Assembly (NCBI RefSeq): GCF_009937995.1 | Contig: NZ_AP021881.1 | Coordinates: 2,914,001 to 2,978,000 of the forward strand | Source: Sulfuriferula nivalis | Lineage (GTDB): Bacteria > Pseudomonadota > Gammaproteobacteria > Burkholderiales > Sulfuriferulaceae | Length of the DNA stretch: 64,000 bases | Direction: 5' to 3' | Shown: positions 18,435 through 27,917 of the stretch, in pieces | Position numbering within the stretch: the first letter of the stretch is position 1 | How the letters are laid out: each line of letters begins with the position of its first letter | Position numbers and translations under genes: made by a program | Notes under the pieces: model-generated | Databases searched by the model: none | Seen by the model: only the letters and a program-made list of their open reading frames with translations | Told to the model about the DNA's origin: nothing

Positions 18435-19376
18435 TTGTTAAATAGTCCAAAACTCCCCCCGAAACTTGTGATTGCATCACGTGAGAGCGCCTTGGCCATG
18501 TGGCAAGCGGAACACATCGCAGCCCGCCTAAGTCAACTATACCCGCAAATGGCCGTCAGCATTCTGGGTATGACCACGCAAGGCGATCAAATTCTGGATG
18601 TTTCATTGAGCAAAATCGGTGGTAAAGGCCTGTTTGTAAAAGAACTGGAAACCGCAATGTATGAAGGACGGGCTGACATTGCCGTGCATTCCATGAAAGA
18701 CGTGCCGATGAATTTGCCCGAGGGGTTTACCCTGGCAGCCATCGGTCAGCGTGAAGATCCGCGCGACGCCTTGGTTTCCAACAAATTTGATACGCTGGAT
18801 GCGCTGCCACATGGCGCACGCGTTGGTACATCCAGCCTGCGCCGCGAGAGCCAGTTACGCGCACGCTTCCCGCACCTGATCATCGAACCTTTACGCGGCA
18901 ACGTGCAAACCCGTCTACGCAAGCTGGATGAAGGTCAGTATGACGCGATTATATTGGCAGCAGCAGGCCTGAAACGCTTAGGGCTGGGCGACCGCATCCG
19001 TGCCGAATTACCAGCGGAACAAAGCCTGCCAGCGGTCGGTCAAGGTGCTTTGGGTATAGAGTGTCTGGAAAATCGCGACGATTTAATCGCCCTGCTCGCC
19101 CCGTTAAACGATGCCGACACTGCTGATTGCGTGCGTGCCGAGCGCGGCATGAGCCGCACTTTGGGTGGCAGTTGCCAGGTGCCGCTGGGCGGCTACGCGG
19201 AAATCATTGCTGGCCAGATACAGCTACGCGGCTTTGTCGCAGAAGTCGATGGCAGCCGCATTATCAGCGGCAACATCACAGGCGCGCGGGATCAGGCAGA
19301 AACTTTGGGCGCAACACTGGCCGAACAACTCATCGCGCAGGGCGCAGATAAAATACTCGCGGAGTTGTCACTATGA
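18435..19376 (+). CDS. hemC: Hydroxymethylbilane synthase (porphobilinogen deaminase)
   Basis: This 313-residue enzyme condenses four porphobilinogens in tetrapyrrole synthesis. [15 protein letters not shown], the Arg-rich sites [16 protein letters not shown] and [12 protein letters not shown], and the dipyrromethane-cofactor Cys in [12 protein letters not shown] are all present. The start is TTG, preceded by AGG 8 nt upstream; the next in-frame ATG would delete the conserved IASRES strand, so TTG is needed. Its stop overlaps the hemD start (ATGA). Confidence 0.97.
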   Translation: MLNSPKLPPKLVIASRESALAMWQAEHIAARLSQLYPQMAVSILGMTTQGDQILDVSLSKIGGKGLFVKELETAMYEGRADIAVHSMKDVPMNLPEGFTLAAIGQREDPRDALVSNKFDTLDALPHGARVGTSSLRRESQLRARFPHLIIEPLRGNVQTRLRKLDEGQYDAIILAAAGLKRLGLGDRIRAELPAEQSLPAVGQGALGIECLENRDDLIALLAPLNDADTADCVRAERGMSRTLGGSCQVPLGGYAEIIAGQIQLRGFVAEVDGSRIISGNITGARDQAETLGATLAEQLIAQGADKILAELSL

Positions 19377-20149
19377 GCATCGATTTAAACAAACAAGGCA
19401 TACTCGTTACGCGCCCGGCTCAACAAGCAGCAGAGCTCGCTGAACAAATTAGCGCAGCGAATGGCAAGCCAGTGATATTCCCCGTGCTGGAGATACTCGA
19501 CACAGCAGACCTGGCACCGCTATACGACTTAATCGACCGCCTCGACACAGTTGATATGGCAATATTCATCAGCCCCAACGCCGTCAATAAGGCAATGAAT
19601 CTGATCAAATCACGCCGGGCTATCCCTGCGACCTTACAAATTGCCGCCATCGGCCGCGGCAGCAGTCGTGAGCTCAAACACTTCGGCATAGAAAAAATCA
19701 TCGCGCCGACTGCACGTTTTGATAGCGAAAACTTACTGGAAATGCCTGAACTGCAAGACGTAGTGGGCAAACATATCGTGATATTCCGTGGTGATGGTGG
19801 TCGTGAATTATTAGGCGATACCTTGACCGAGCGCGGCGCAGTAATCGAATATGCAGAATGCTATCGTCGTAGCCGCCCTGACGTAAATGCCGGTAACTTA
19901 ATGCGCCAATGGTCACGCAATGAAATTAACGCTGTCACCATTACCAGCTCTGAAGGCTTGCGCAACCTCTACGACATCCTCGGCAAGCTAGGTCGCCAAT
20001 GGCTGAAAACCACCCCAGTATTTGTTCCGCACGAACGCATACTGGAAGTCGCAAAAGAATTAGGGCTGGAATATGCCATCCTCACCGAATCAGGTGACGA
20101 AGGCTTAATTGCTGGCATGAGCACCTGGTTTGCAGAACACCATGTCTGA
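19373..20149 (+). CDS. hemD: Uroporphyrinogen-III synthase
   Basis: This 258-residue enzyme cyclises hydroxymethylbilane with D-ring inversion. The divergent family is recognised by [57 protein letters not shown] and the C-terminal [11 protein letters not shown] plus VFVPHERI segments, and by its position directly after hemC with a 4-bp overlap. Its 3' end overlaps the next gene by 8 bp. Confidence 0.93.
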   Translation: MSIDLNKQGILVTRPAQQAAELAEQISAANGKPVIFPVLEILDTADLAPLYDLIDRLDTVDMAIFISPNAVNKAMNLIKSRRAIPATLQIAAIGRGSSRELKHFGIEKIIAPTARFDSENLLEMPELQDVVGKHIVIFRGDGGRELLGDTLTERGAVIEYAECYRRSRPDVNAGNLMRQWSRNEINAVTITSSEGLRNLYDILGKLGRQWLKTTPVFVPHERILEVAKELGLEYAILTESGDEGLIAGMSTWFAEHHV

Positions 20150-21161
20150 CGCAAACGACCAGCCCGATTTACTCGACAAGATCGGCGATTATTTCGATCC
20201 CGCGCTTATTATCGCAGTTTTGGCACTGGCATTTGCCGGCTGGCAATGGTGGCAAACTCGCGTAGAGTTGAGCACCTTACGCATAGAAGTCAGCCAGCGC
20301 CTGACTACCGCGAATGATGCCGCACAAGCCAGCCGCACACTAAGCCAGCAAACTGCCGACAACAGTCGCGACATGGCAATACGTCTCGGTGAAATACAAG
20401 CCAAATTGGCCGACTCACAAAATCAGCAACTGGCGCTGGAAGCACTTTACCGCGACATGTCCAAGAGCCGTGACGATGCCACGCTGGCGGATATTGAGCA
20501 GACCGTACTCACCGCGAATCAGCAATTGCAATTAGCCGGCAATGTCAAAGCCACCATCATCGCGCTGCAAAACGCAGACACCCGGTTACAAAGTATCGAC
20601 AAGCCACAATTCACCAATCTGCGCCGCGCACTCAAGGCGGATATCCAGCGTTTACAATCCTTGCCACAAGTCGATACCGTCGGTATTACGCTGGCGCTAG
20701 ATAGCCTGATCGCGAACATCGACTCCTTGCCATTGTCCAGCGACCACGAAATTCCTGCCACCTCGCCGACAGTAGCACCCAAGCTCACGACAGTCGGTGC
20801 GGCGCACGAATTCAGTCAGGAAATGTGGCATGAGATTAAGGGTCTGGTGCAAATACGCCGAGTAGACACCCCCGACAACGCATTGCTTGCCCCCGAGCAA
20901 AGTTATTTTTTACGCCAAAATTTAAAACTGCGCTTACTCACTGCACGCATAGCTTTATTTGCGCATGATGAAACCAGCTATAAAACAGATTTAATCGCAG
21001 CAAAAACCTGGCTCGCACAGTATTTCAGCACACACGACAGCCGCACTGCCAAAGCTTCCAAACAGATAGACAGTTTGATCGGCAGCCCAATCAGCATCCA
21101 GCTCCCTACCCTGGCCGAAAGCATCGCGGCGCTCCAATCCAGCCGTCTGGGTAGCAAGTAA
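20142..21161 (+). CDS. hemX: HemX-family membrane protein
   Basis: The ATG at 20142 is chosen over an upstream TTG. The 339-residue product has one membrane helix (about residues 20-37, ALIIAVLALAFAGWQWW) and a long Ala/Gln/Leu-rich periplasmic helical region ending in a conserved globular part (FSQEMWHEIKGLVQIRRVD, then APEQSYFLRQNLKLRLLTARIALF). This matches the HemX family found between hemD and hemY. The old name uroporphyrinogen methyltransferase is not supported: no SAM-binding motif is seen. Overlaps hemY by 1 bp (TAATG). Confidence 0.9.
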   Translation: MSDANDQPDLLDKIGDYFDPALIIAVLALAFAGWQWWQTRVELSTLRIEVSQRLTTANDAAQASRTLSQQTADNSRDMAIRLGEIQAKLADSQNQQLALEALYRDMSKSRDDATLADIEQTVLTANQQLQLAGNVKATIIALQNADTRLQSIDKPQFTNLRRALKADIQRLQSLPQVDTVGITLALDSLIANIDSLPLSSDHEIPATSPTVAPKLTTVGAAHEFSQEMWHEIKGLVQIRRVDTPDNALLAPEQSYFLRQNLKLRLLTARIALFAHDETSYKTDLIAAKTWLAQYFSTHDSRTAKASKQIDSLIGSPISIQLPTLAESIAALQSSRLGSK

Positions 21162-21580
21162 TGCGCACACTGATCTGGACGCTACTGATATTCGGCCTGG
21201 CGGTAGGATTCACGCTGGCTGGCAAATTCGACCCGGGTTATGCCGTATTAGTCTACCCACCCTATCGCATAGAATTATCGCTAACCTTACTGGTGGTCAT
21301 ATTTCTAGGTCTGGTCGTAGTCAGCGACTTATTCGCCCGACTGGCAGACCTCACCCTGAATCTCCCCAAACGCGTCCGCACCCATCGTTTGCAACAACGT
21401 CAGGAACAAGGTCAAAAAGCATTATTAGCTGCAATGGATCATTTCTTAGCGCAACGTTATGCTGATGCGGAAACAGCTGCCCAGCTTGCACTGAGTCTGG
21501 AAGCCCATCCGGAGTTGGCGAAAAAAATAACCGATCAAGCAAAAGAAAAACAACACCCTAAAGTCAATCAGCATTCCTGA
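21161..21580 (+). CDS. hemY: Short HemY-family protein (N-terminal domain only)
   Basis: Only 139 residues are present where HemY proteins are usually near 400. Two membrane helices (about residues 5-20 and 42-60) and the HemY N-terminal domain with GYAVLVYPPYRIELSL and SDLFARLADLTLNLP are intact. The TPR-rich periplasmic part is lost after about one repeat and ends in a polar tail. No continuation is seen in other frames in the next 200 bp. The accessory cassette-like region begins just downstream, which suggests truncation by insertion or deletion. Confidence 0.8.
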   Translation: MRTLIWTLLIFGLAVGFTLAGKFDPGYAVLVYPPYRIELSLTLLVVIFLGLVVVSDLFARLADLTLNLPKRVRTHRLQQRQEQGQKALLAAMDHFLAQRYADAETAAQLALSLEAHPELAKKITDQAKEKQHPKVNQHS

Positions 21581-21705
21581 GCTGTAAGTAACACAAGCGG
21601 TCACCCATACTGACAAATCATTACTATTCACCCTAATCAGGCGAGCGTAACCGATTTGCAGTATTATCACATCATATGATAGACGCTAAAATTGATGGAG
21701 TGAAT

Positions 21706-21777
21706 ATGAATCAACAACTTATCAGAACACTACTCGCCTCATTATTAACAACAATACTGACCGCTAAGTCCGTCTAA
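21706..21777 (+). CDS. Possible 23-residue peptide
   Basis: A 23-codon frame, MNQQLIRTLLASLLTTILT then AKSV, with a good ribosome site (GATGGAG) 7 nt before the ATG. The composition is that of a short hydrophobic or signal-like peptide. It lies between truncated hemY and the small membrane protein gene. It may be a remnant or a leader peptide; there is no further support. Confidence 0.25.
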   Translation: MNQQLIRTLLASLLTTILTAKSV

Positions 21778-21797
21778 TAACTGTTAGCGATCACCTT

Positions 21798-22109
21798 ATG
21801 AAAACAGCGGCAATCCTAATAATCGGCGCGGCACTTCCCGTGAGTATTGCAGCCTCATTTTTCTCACGCCGACTCTGGCTTGGCTTTTTGCTTCCACTCG
21901 GAGGTCTCGCGGTCTATTTAGTGCTTGCCTCATTCCATGCGACCGGATGGAAACTTGATCAAATCGGCCTGCCCCTCGCATTTTCAACCGCACTAATGCT
22001 TACGCTCGGCCTGCCCATGAGTGCTATCTCAGGTATTGGTGCATGGTTTGGCTTGTATCTGTCGAAACGACGTTTCTCAACAGAAAAAGCACCAGAAAAT
22101 GGAGCTTGA
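21798..22109 (+). CDS. Small membrane protein (cassette-like)
   Basis: A 103-residue protein with three to four hydrophobic segments (about residues 3-20, 26-46, 57-88) and a charged C-terminus. I do not recognise a family. An attC-like site (22113-22175) begins 4 bp after its stop, so it has the layout of an integron gene cassette. The proper start may be the ATG at 21798; no strong ribosome site is seen. Confidence 0.6.
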   Translation: MKTAAILIIGAALPVSIAASFFSRRLWLGFLLPLGGLAVYLVLASFHATGWKLDQIGLPLAFSTALMLTLGLPMSAISGIGAWFGLYLSKRRFSTEKAPENGA

Positions 22110-22112
22110 AAT

Positions 22113-22175
22113 CGCTAACGAATAAGGTTAGATTGTGATCGCGAAGCGAGCCACAATCTGAACCGTTTGTTGGAC
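22113..22175 (+). repeat. attC-like integron recombination site 1
   Basis: The architecture matches attC: a left R-type box CGCTAAC, an unpaired spacer GAATAA, a stem GGTTAGATTGTG pairing with CACAATCTGAACC with one extra unpaired G, a small terminal hairpin (GCGAAGCG), spacer GTTT, and a right simple site GTTGGAC that fits GTTRRRY. It starts just after the stop of the preceding small gene. The left box fits its consensus less well. Confidence 0.55.
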
Positions 22176-22427
22176 AAGCCCGGCATGGCTGGGGCGGGTG
22201 TTGCTTGAGCGCTTATGGAAATATCTTTTTGACTATGCTGGCATAACTGGACGCGTTACGCATCCCACCCGCCATTTCACGACCTTCACGTTGCCATTGC
22301 AGCAACTTATTCTATTCAACTCACCGTTTTTAGTCGGCTTTTCGGGCATGTTAACCCAATTTCAGCCTTCTTCAGGGCGAGCACGGCCATACCTGCCTAG
22401 TCTGGCAGGTGGGCGGTGTGGGCTGGT

Positions 22428-23543
22428 TTAGCGCATGGTCTCCCACCCTGTGTCATCTGCTCTGTGTTCCCGTTTTATAGATGGGGCTGATGTGGCTAGC
22501 GGTATCGCTTTGATACGTGTGCGCACTATCTTCATCACCCCACCGCAACATTGGCAACGTATCGCTGGTCTGGGTTGCGCTGGCGGCGGATTGTTCCGTC
22601 GCCATAGGTGGGTCAGCTGTAGCTGGGTGAGTAGTTTGCTATTGGGATGCAGGTAGCCAAAGTTGCGGGCGCGGCGGTAGCCTTTGGGCAGAATGTGTTG
22701 CAGTATCAGTCGCAGGAAGGCTACACCACTCAAGGTACGGGTTTCCATTTGTTTGGTTTGGCTGTTCCGGTAACGGAAGGTGACCTGACCATGCCGGTCG
22801 GAGAGGATGTCTTTCTCCTGTATCACCCCCCGATACAGATAGCGCCCAAGGTAGATCAGAGCGTGCTGTCCAGTGCCGACGGCTTTGCAATCCACCACCC
22901 AATCGGTCGGGTAATCGTTTGGCAGGGTGAGTCCTGCTTGTCTGATGCCTGCCAGTAATTTGGCACGAAATACTTTGGCCAGGGCTTTGTGGTTAAACAG
23001 GTAGTTGCCGTGTTTATGACGCATGCGTCGCTGTTTGGGGTTAAAGGCGACAGCGGGCATGACGAGATGCACATGGGGGTGATAGTCCAGTCGGCGGTTA
23101 TGGGTATGCAGTACAGTCACCGCCCCTGCGCTGCCGCGCAGCTTGTTGTCGTTTTGGCTGAAGGTGTTGACTGTTTCCCACGCGCAGCGTGTGATCAAGT
23201 CATACATGACGCGCTGATGTTGCCAGGCCAGTGTGCGCAACTGGGCGGGCACGGTGAAGGTGAGCATGAAGTAGTTGGCGGGGATGGATTTGTGTAATTG
23301 CTGGTCTATCCAGCGCTGTGATTCGTGCGCCTGGCAATGCGGGCAATGCCGATGACCGCAGGAATGTGGCAGGTAGCTGGGTGTTTGACAATCATCACAG
23401 GCAAGTTGCATCCTCGGGCTCATCTGGCTACGGCAGGTTTGAAAGGCGGTTAAGGCAGCTTGCTGGCTGGGCAATAGGTGATGACCGTGTTGTGCAAGCA
23501 GTTTAGCTGCGTAGGTTGCTACGATGTGCGCCAGTCTGATCAT
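22428..23543 (-). CDS. IS91-family HUH transposase
   Basis: The ATG at 23543 overlaps the recombinase stop (ATGA), giving 371 residues. An N-terminal zinc-finger-like segment ([23 protein letters not shown]) precedes the HUH motif [10 protein letters not shown] and the catalytic tyrosine region [10 protein letters not shown]. These are hallmarks of IS91 rolling-circle transposases (Y2_Tnp). A further CxxC pair follows near the C-terminus. It nicks single-stranded DNA at the origin end during rolling-circle transposition. Confidence 0.93.
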   Translation of the reverse strand: MIRLAHIVATYAAKLLAQHGHHLLPSQQAALTAFQTCRSQMSPRMQLACDDCQTPSYLPHSCGHRHCPHCQAHESQRWIDQQLHKSIPANYFMLTFTVPAQLRTLAWQHQRVMYDLITRCAWETVNTFSQNDNKLRGSAGAVTVLHTHNRRLDYHPHVHLVMPAVAFNPKQRRMRHKHGNYLFNHKALAKVFRAKLLAGIRQAGLTLPNDYPTDWVVDCKAVGTGQHALIYLGRYLYRGVIQEKDILSDRHGQVTFRYRNSQTKQMETRTLSGVAFLRLILQHILPKGYRRARNFGYLHPNSKLLTQLQLTHLWRRNNPPPAQPRPAIRCQCCGGVMKIVRTRIKAIPLATSAPSIKREHRADDTGWETMR

Positions 23544-24453
23544 TTGACTTTGCCCCAATGAATGTGGAATTTCTCCATTAATTGATTAAGGCGAGTGTGT
23601 GCGCTCTGATGGCGTTGTTCGGTGAGGTGGGTGTAGCGGATGGTGGTGAGGATGGACTGGTGTCCGAGTATCTGCTGAATTTCGAGTAAATCGATGCCAG
23701 CTTCTATCAGGTGGGTGGCATAGCTGTGGCGCAGGCTGTGTGGTGTAATTCTTTTTTTAAGCCACAGTCACGGGTCACTTGACCCAAGGTGGTCTGGATA
23801 CCACCACGATCCAGCGGGGTGCGTGCCAAGTGCGATTTGGCAAGACCGCCGTGTCGATTAGGAAAGAGCAAGCTTGGGTTGCGATGGGTGAGCCAGAAAC
23901 GGCGCAATACCTGCAAGGTGTTCTCTGATAACGGCACCAATCGATCACGGTTGCCTTTGGCGTTGCGTACTTGCACCCGCATCCGATCCGCATCGATATC
24001 CCCTACCTGCAAGCGTAAGCCTTCGCCTAATCGTAAGCCCAGGCTGTAGAGGGTGAAGAAGAATACGCGGTAGCTCAATACGCGGGTGGCCATGAAGATT
24101 TGTTGTGCCTGGGCGACGGTAATGATGTCGGGCAGGCTATATGACTTGGGTGGTTTAACCAGATCCGCACCTGGCCAGGGTTGGCTGAGTACATGGGCAT
24201 AATAGAACTTCAGTCCATACAGATCATGTTTGAGCGTACTCCATGAATGGGTATCCAGGATGCGAACAAAATAGTCGGTTAATTGTGGCTTGGTGAGCGC
24301 GTCTATCTGGTCATTAAAATACACCGCTGCGCGCCGTACGCCGTGTGAATACAAGGCGATGGTTTTAGGCTGCATGCCTCTGAGCTTGAGGCAATTCAGC
24401 AGTCGCTGGTGATTGTGCTCGAAGTGCGCGGGGATGGGTGTGGGGGCTGTCAA
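23540..24453 (-). CDS. IS91-associated tyrosine recombinase, frame-disrupted
   Basis: Frame 0 starts at a TTG with GGAG upstream and encodes the SAM-like N-domain and the first catalytic part (Arg in [11 protein letters not shown], Lys in [12 protein letters not shown]). It then ends early at 23707. The missing part, [23 protein letters not shown] and the tyrosine region IRYTHL, is intact in the -1 frame down to 23540. The switch lies at a run of seven A on the minus strand (23752-23758). Either a -1 ribosomal slip on A AAA AAA G makes the whole enzyme, or one A was lost. The HxxR and Tyr residues depend on it. Confidence 0.75.
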
Positions 24454-24558
24454 TGTCGTCTCCTCGTGGTACAGTAATCAAAATTCCATTGCTGGGGGAG
24501 ACGAAATTATGCTGCGTAATTTGATGGTTCGGGAATATTTCTCCGCGATAGCGGCTTC

Positions 24559-24616
24559 GTTCAACCCGGCATTCAAGCGGGACACCTATCGGCGCCCCTT
24601 AATTTTACATTAGAGC
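24559..24616 (+). repeat. attC-like site 2 (degenerate)
   Basis: A left box GTTCAAC fits RYYYAAC. It is followed by CCGGC, then the stem half ATTCAAGCGGG and, after a variable hairpin, its partner CCCCTTAAT, with unpaired C residues as in attC L boxes. The right simple site reads ATTAGAG instead of GTTRRRY. It ends 5 bp before the next gene. Confidence 0.4.
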
Positions 24617-24621
24617 TAGAT

Positions 24622-25128
24622 ATGAACCTGCCTGTGTACCAAGTGAAAAATACAATTTTTACAGCGCTGAGCTTGTTTATTGTAGATGCCTTTGTAATGA
24701 ATCAAGGTGCTATTGCAGTAATAACCGGAGTGGTAATAGTCTTATGGCTATTGCCGAAATCTTTGGTACTGAAATACAAAAGGGAATCAGCGCGTGTTCC
24801 ACTCACAAAAGCAGCTATATATAGCATAATGGTTCTGTTAGTTTTTCTGGCTAATGTTGCTAACAATAAGCTTGCAAAATACCGCGCAGAGAATTTAATT
24901 GTTGCTATAGAAAAATATCATCAAGAAACAGGGCATTACCCTGAAAAATTAAATAACCTTGTGCCAGAATATATTTCAAATATACCACTCGCAAAGTACA
25001 CGCTATTTTTCAACAAATTTAGGTATATAAATCATAAAGATACCCAGGCACTGTATTATGTTGAGTTGCCGCCATTTGGTAGACCCACATATAGTTTCAA
25101 CCGACAATCATGGGGTTACATTGACTAG
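24622..25128 (+). CDS. Hypothetical membrane protein (cassette-like)
   Basis: This 168-residue protein has two hydrophobic hairpins (about residues 9-46 and 64-84) followed by a soluble part, VAIEKYHQETGHYPEKLNNLVPEYI, of the type seen in pseudopilin-like cassette proteins. I do not recognise a characterised family. AT-rich codon use differs from the housekeeping genes around it. It lies between two attC-like segments and so probably is a captured cassette. Confidence 0.65.
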   Translation: MNLPVYQVKNTIFTALSLFIVDAFVMNQGAIAVITGVVIVLWLLPKSLVLKYKRESARVPLTKAAIYSIMVLLVFLANVANNKLAKYRAENLIVAIEKYHQETGHYPEKLNNLVPEYISNIPLAKYTLFFNKFRYINHKDTQALYYVELPPFGRPTYSFNRQSWGYID

Positions 25129-25129
25129 C

Positions 25130-25250
25130 CCTAACACATCTCTCAAGGTCGCTCCTCGCTTTGCTCATCACTGGACAGCTCCAGTCACAACGCATTTGCT
25201 TCGCAAATTGTATGCGCTGTATTCGACAACCGTCTAGTTTGGAAGGGCTT
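25130..25250 (+). repeat. Possible long attC-like site 3
   Basis: It starts with AGCCCTAAC just after a stop codon and ends with GTTTGGAAGGGC, partly complementary ends. In between are several hairpins, including CGCATTTGC-TTC-GCAAAT. The left box is nearly right, but the right box does not fit GTTRRRY, so this is weak. Confidence 0.25.
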
Positions 25251-25275
25251 GAAGTCCCAACAAGATGGAGTAACA

Positions 25276-25971
25276 ATGACTAAATCAATAGCCTTGCTCG
25301 GTGAATACACACCAACATTCCCACCACATGTTTCCACCAATGTAGCCATTGAGCATTCTTTAAGCCAATTGGGCGTGGATGTGGATGCAAGATGGGTTTC
25401 AACAGCAGACATCGACCAAACACTATTTGAACGTTATTCAGGGATATGGGTTGCACCTGGAAGTCCATACAAGAGCATGGAGAATACGCTTTGGGCCATT
25501 CGCTATGCGAGGGAAAATAATATCCCTTGCTTCGGCACATGCGGAGGATTTCAACATATTGTAATTGAGTATGCCCGTAACGTCCTTGGTTTCAAAGACG
25601 CGCAACACGCCGAGTACGACCCATATGCCTCAAGTCTTTTCATCTCCCAATTGGCTTGTTCACTGGCAGGCCGCGGAATGCAACTTCATTTTGCGCCAGG
25701 ATCTCAGGTAGCGGCAATCTACGGTGAGTTATCAGCGAAAGAACACTACTACTGCAATTTTGGGGTCAACCCAGATTGCATTCATGAGTTGAAGCAGGGA
25801 AAGCTGAAGATATCAGGCTCCGATGCTGAAGGTGAAATCCGCGTCATTGAATACACCGACCATCCATTTTTTATTGGCACGCTATTTGTGCCTCAAGCTC
25901 GCTCATCACCTGAAAATCCACATCCATTAGTTACCGCTTTTTTGGAGGCCGTAGTTGGTCATGCTGCCTAA
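25276..25971 (+). CDS. Class-I glutamine amidotransferase-like protein
   Basis: The ATG at 25276 follows GGAG, giving 231 residues. The fold and motifs resemble the glutaminase domain of CTP synthase: IALLGEY at the start, IWVAPGSPYKSMENTL (oxyanion strand), and the nucleophile Cys in FGTCGGFQH at about residue 89. A partner synthetase domain is absent, so the acceptor reaction is unknown. The catalytic His-Glu near the C-terminus is plausibly in NPHPLV. It lies in the cassette-like region between attC-like segments, far from nucleotide genes. Confidence 0.78.
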   Translation: MTKSIALLGEYTPTFPPHVSTNVAIEHSLSQLGVDVDARWVSTADIDQTLFERYSGIWVAPGSPYKSMENTLWAIRYARENNIPCFGTCGGFQHIVIEYARNVLGFKDAQHAEYDPYASSLFISQLACSLAGRGMQLHFAPGSQVAAIYGELSAKEHYYCNFGVNPDCIHELKQGKLKISGSDAEGEIRVIEYTDHPFFIGTLFVPQARSSPENPHPLVTAFLEAVVGHAA

Positions 25972-26020
25972 TACAACATTCAAGCGGAACGCGCTGAAAC
26001 ACGCCTTTTATTCTATTATG
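25966..26020 (+). repeat. attC-like site 4 (degenerate)
   Basis: GCCTAATACAA overlaps the stop codon of the amidotransferase gene. It is followed by CATTCAAGCGGAAC, which shares CATTCAAGCGG with attC-like site 2, and by a partner CGCCTTTTATT. A clear GTTRRRY end is missing, so the site is probably decayed. Confidence 0.35.
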
Positions 26021-26054
26021 TGTATATACGAATAAGAATATTTATGGGATGACA

Positions 26055-26558
26055 ATGAAACTTGAATTAGCCAACATAAATCAGCTTGAAGAAATATTGA
26101 ATCTGGTGAATCTGTCCTACCGTGGTGAAATCGGCTGGACTAGAGAAACAGATATCGTTCAAGGTAACAGGGTAACGGACACCGAAATCAAACACGCCAT
26201 TCTAGATAGCGATTCACATTTACTTGTTTACGTTGAAAATGGAAAAGTGCTTGCTTGCATTAGAATTGCAACCGAGCAAGAAGAAGCGCACATAGGTTTA
26301 TTTGCGGTCGACCCGCAACTTCAGAGACAAGGCATAGGAAAAATGGTGCTTGCAGCGGCAGAACATTATGCCGCCAGTAATCTAGGGGCCAAAAAATATG
26401 TCATGCTTGTGGTTACGCAAAGACCAGAACTCATCGCCTATTACGAACGCAGAGGCTATAGTCGAATAGGTGTTAGCGCAGAATATCCTGTTCACCTTAA
26501 TGTTGGTATTCCAAGAAAAGCTGGGCTAACGATAGAGTATCTGGCAAAAGTCGCATGA
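26055..26558 (+). CDS. GNAT-family N-acetyltransferase
   Basis: A start at 26055 uses GGGATG as ribosome site; ATG 26049 is the alternative. The 167-residue product has the GNAT fold with the acetyl-CoA loop QLQRQGIGKMVLAAAEHYA and the strand HIGLFAVDP before it, and ends with the usual LIAYYERRGYSRIG. The substrate cannot be predicted. Single GNAT genes are frequent cassette cargo. Confidence 0.85.
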   Translation: MKLELANINQLEEILNLVNLSYRGEIGWTRETDIVQGNRVTDTEIKHAILDSDSHLLVYVENGKVLACIRIATEQEEAHIGLFAVDPQLQRQGIGKMVLAAAEHYAASNLGAKKYVMLVVTQRPELIAYYERRGYSRIGVSAEYPVHLNVGIPRKAGLTIEYLAKVA

Positions 26559-26647
26559 CTGTAAATGGCACAAGTTGGCCTTGCATTTCACACAAAAACA
26601 ACAAGATAAAAGTAAATTCGGACACTGTTACTACATAAGGTGAAAAT

Positions 26648-27052
26648 ATGAAGGGTAGTTGTTTATGCGGTGTTATTGAATATGAAATAGATCAATTGGA
26701 CATGCCAATTAGTCATTGCCATTGCCGTACTTGTCAAAAAGCACATGCTGCTGCTTTTTCATCAACAGCGGGTGTTATGCGGGATCACTTCCGCTGGCTT
26801 AAAGGCAAAGAGAAGCTGGCTGCCTTTGAGTCTTCACCGGGAAAGTTCCGGCATTTCTGTTCTGTTTGTGGTTCTCACCTCATGGCCGAGCGCATCACAC
26901 AGCCACATGTCATTGTGCGCGTGGCAACGCTCGATGAGGATCCGCGCAGCAAACCTGCTATGCACATCTGGTGCTCACATGACGTTCCATGGCTGCAAGA
27001 CGACAAGGACATTCCACACTTTCAAGAATGGCAACCCGGTAGAGGTAACTGA
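26648..27052 (+). CDS. GFA/CENP-V family zinc protein
   Basis: This 134-residue protein has the Cys pattern of the glutathione-dependent formaldehyde-activating (GFA) family: GSCLCGVIEYE, HCHCRTCQKAHAAAFS and FCSVCGSHL, which bind two zinc ions. True formaldehyde-glutathione activity is proven for few members, so the function stays open. RBS AAGGTG lies before the ATG. It is flanked by single-gene units (GNAT and VOC), again cassette-like. Confidence 0.85.
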   Translation: MKGSCLCGVIEYEIDQLDMPISHCHCRTCQKAHAAAFSSTAGVMRDHFRWLKGKEKLAAFESSPGKFRHFCSVCGSHLMAERITQPHVIVRVATLDEDPRSKPAMHIWCSHDVPWLQDDKDIPHFQEWQPGRGN

Positions 27053-27120
27053 ACGGCACCTGAACTATCATTCCACCGAACCTGCGTAAAAAATTCGCAG
27101 GTTACTCACTTCCACTTTAA

Positions 27121-27525
<405 letters not shown>

Positions 27526-27782
27526 CATTGCAGCCAAATAGAACAGTGCTTAAGTCGAACTATCTACCTTGAACGTATGGCAACCACTCCGAAAGAACTT
27601 GATGATTATTAATCTGACATAGAAATCACCATTCAGGAAAGTGCTGCCTGCAATTGGGGCTTTAGAGGTATGCATGGTGATGAAATAACGTTGAATTATA
27701 AAATCGATGTCTAAACCGAATTCCTCAGTATTCAAAGAAGGCGGGATGGAGCTGGTCAAATACATTAACCCGCAACGTTACA
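27526..27782. other. Gene-poor stretch
   Basis: No frame with coding character is seen between the VOC gene and the ompA terminator. GCTTAAC at the VOC stop would fit an attC left box, but I find no matching right half, so it may be decayed cassette DNA. Confidence 0.4.
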
Positions 27783-27820
27783 AAACAACAAAAGGGCGGT
27801 GCCTTATACAAAGCACCGCC
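27783..27820 (-). terminator. Rho-independent terminator of the OmpA-like gene
   Basis: On the minus strand GGCGGTGC (27820-27813), a 10-nt loop and GCACCGCC (27802-27795) are followed by CTTTTGTTGTTTTG, a good U-rich tail, about 100 bp after the gene's stop. Confidence 0.85.
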
Positions 27821-27917
27821 TCCCTGTTTCCTGTTCAATATCCTAGCGCTTTACCAAGCGGCCTGTTACAGCACACTCGGTGTAGTACTCTGATATTTCC
27901 AAGCTTAAATCTGTTAC

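Larger units (their letters stand above)
22179..24510 (-). mobile_element. IS91-family element with accessory tyrosine recombinase
   Basis: The element contains a HUH transposase gene and an upstream tyrosine recombinase gene, both on the minus strand and overlapping by ATGA. The left limit is proposed at 22179 because CAAG (22175-22178), a known IS91-type target tetranucleotide, abuts it on the ori side downstream of the transposase. The right limit is approximate; an inverted CGTCTCC/GGAGACG pair lies at 24457-24503. It separates two attC-like sites, so it appears to have inserted into a cassette array. Confidence 0.65.
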
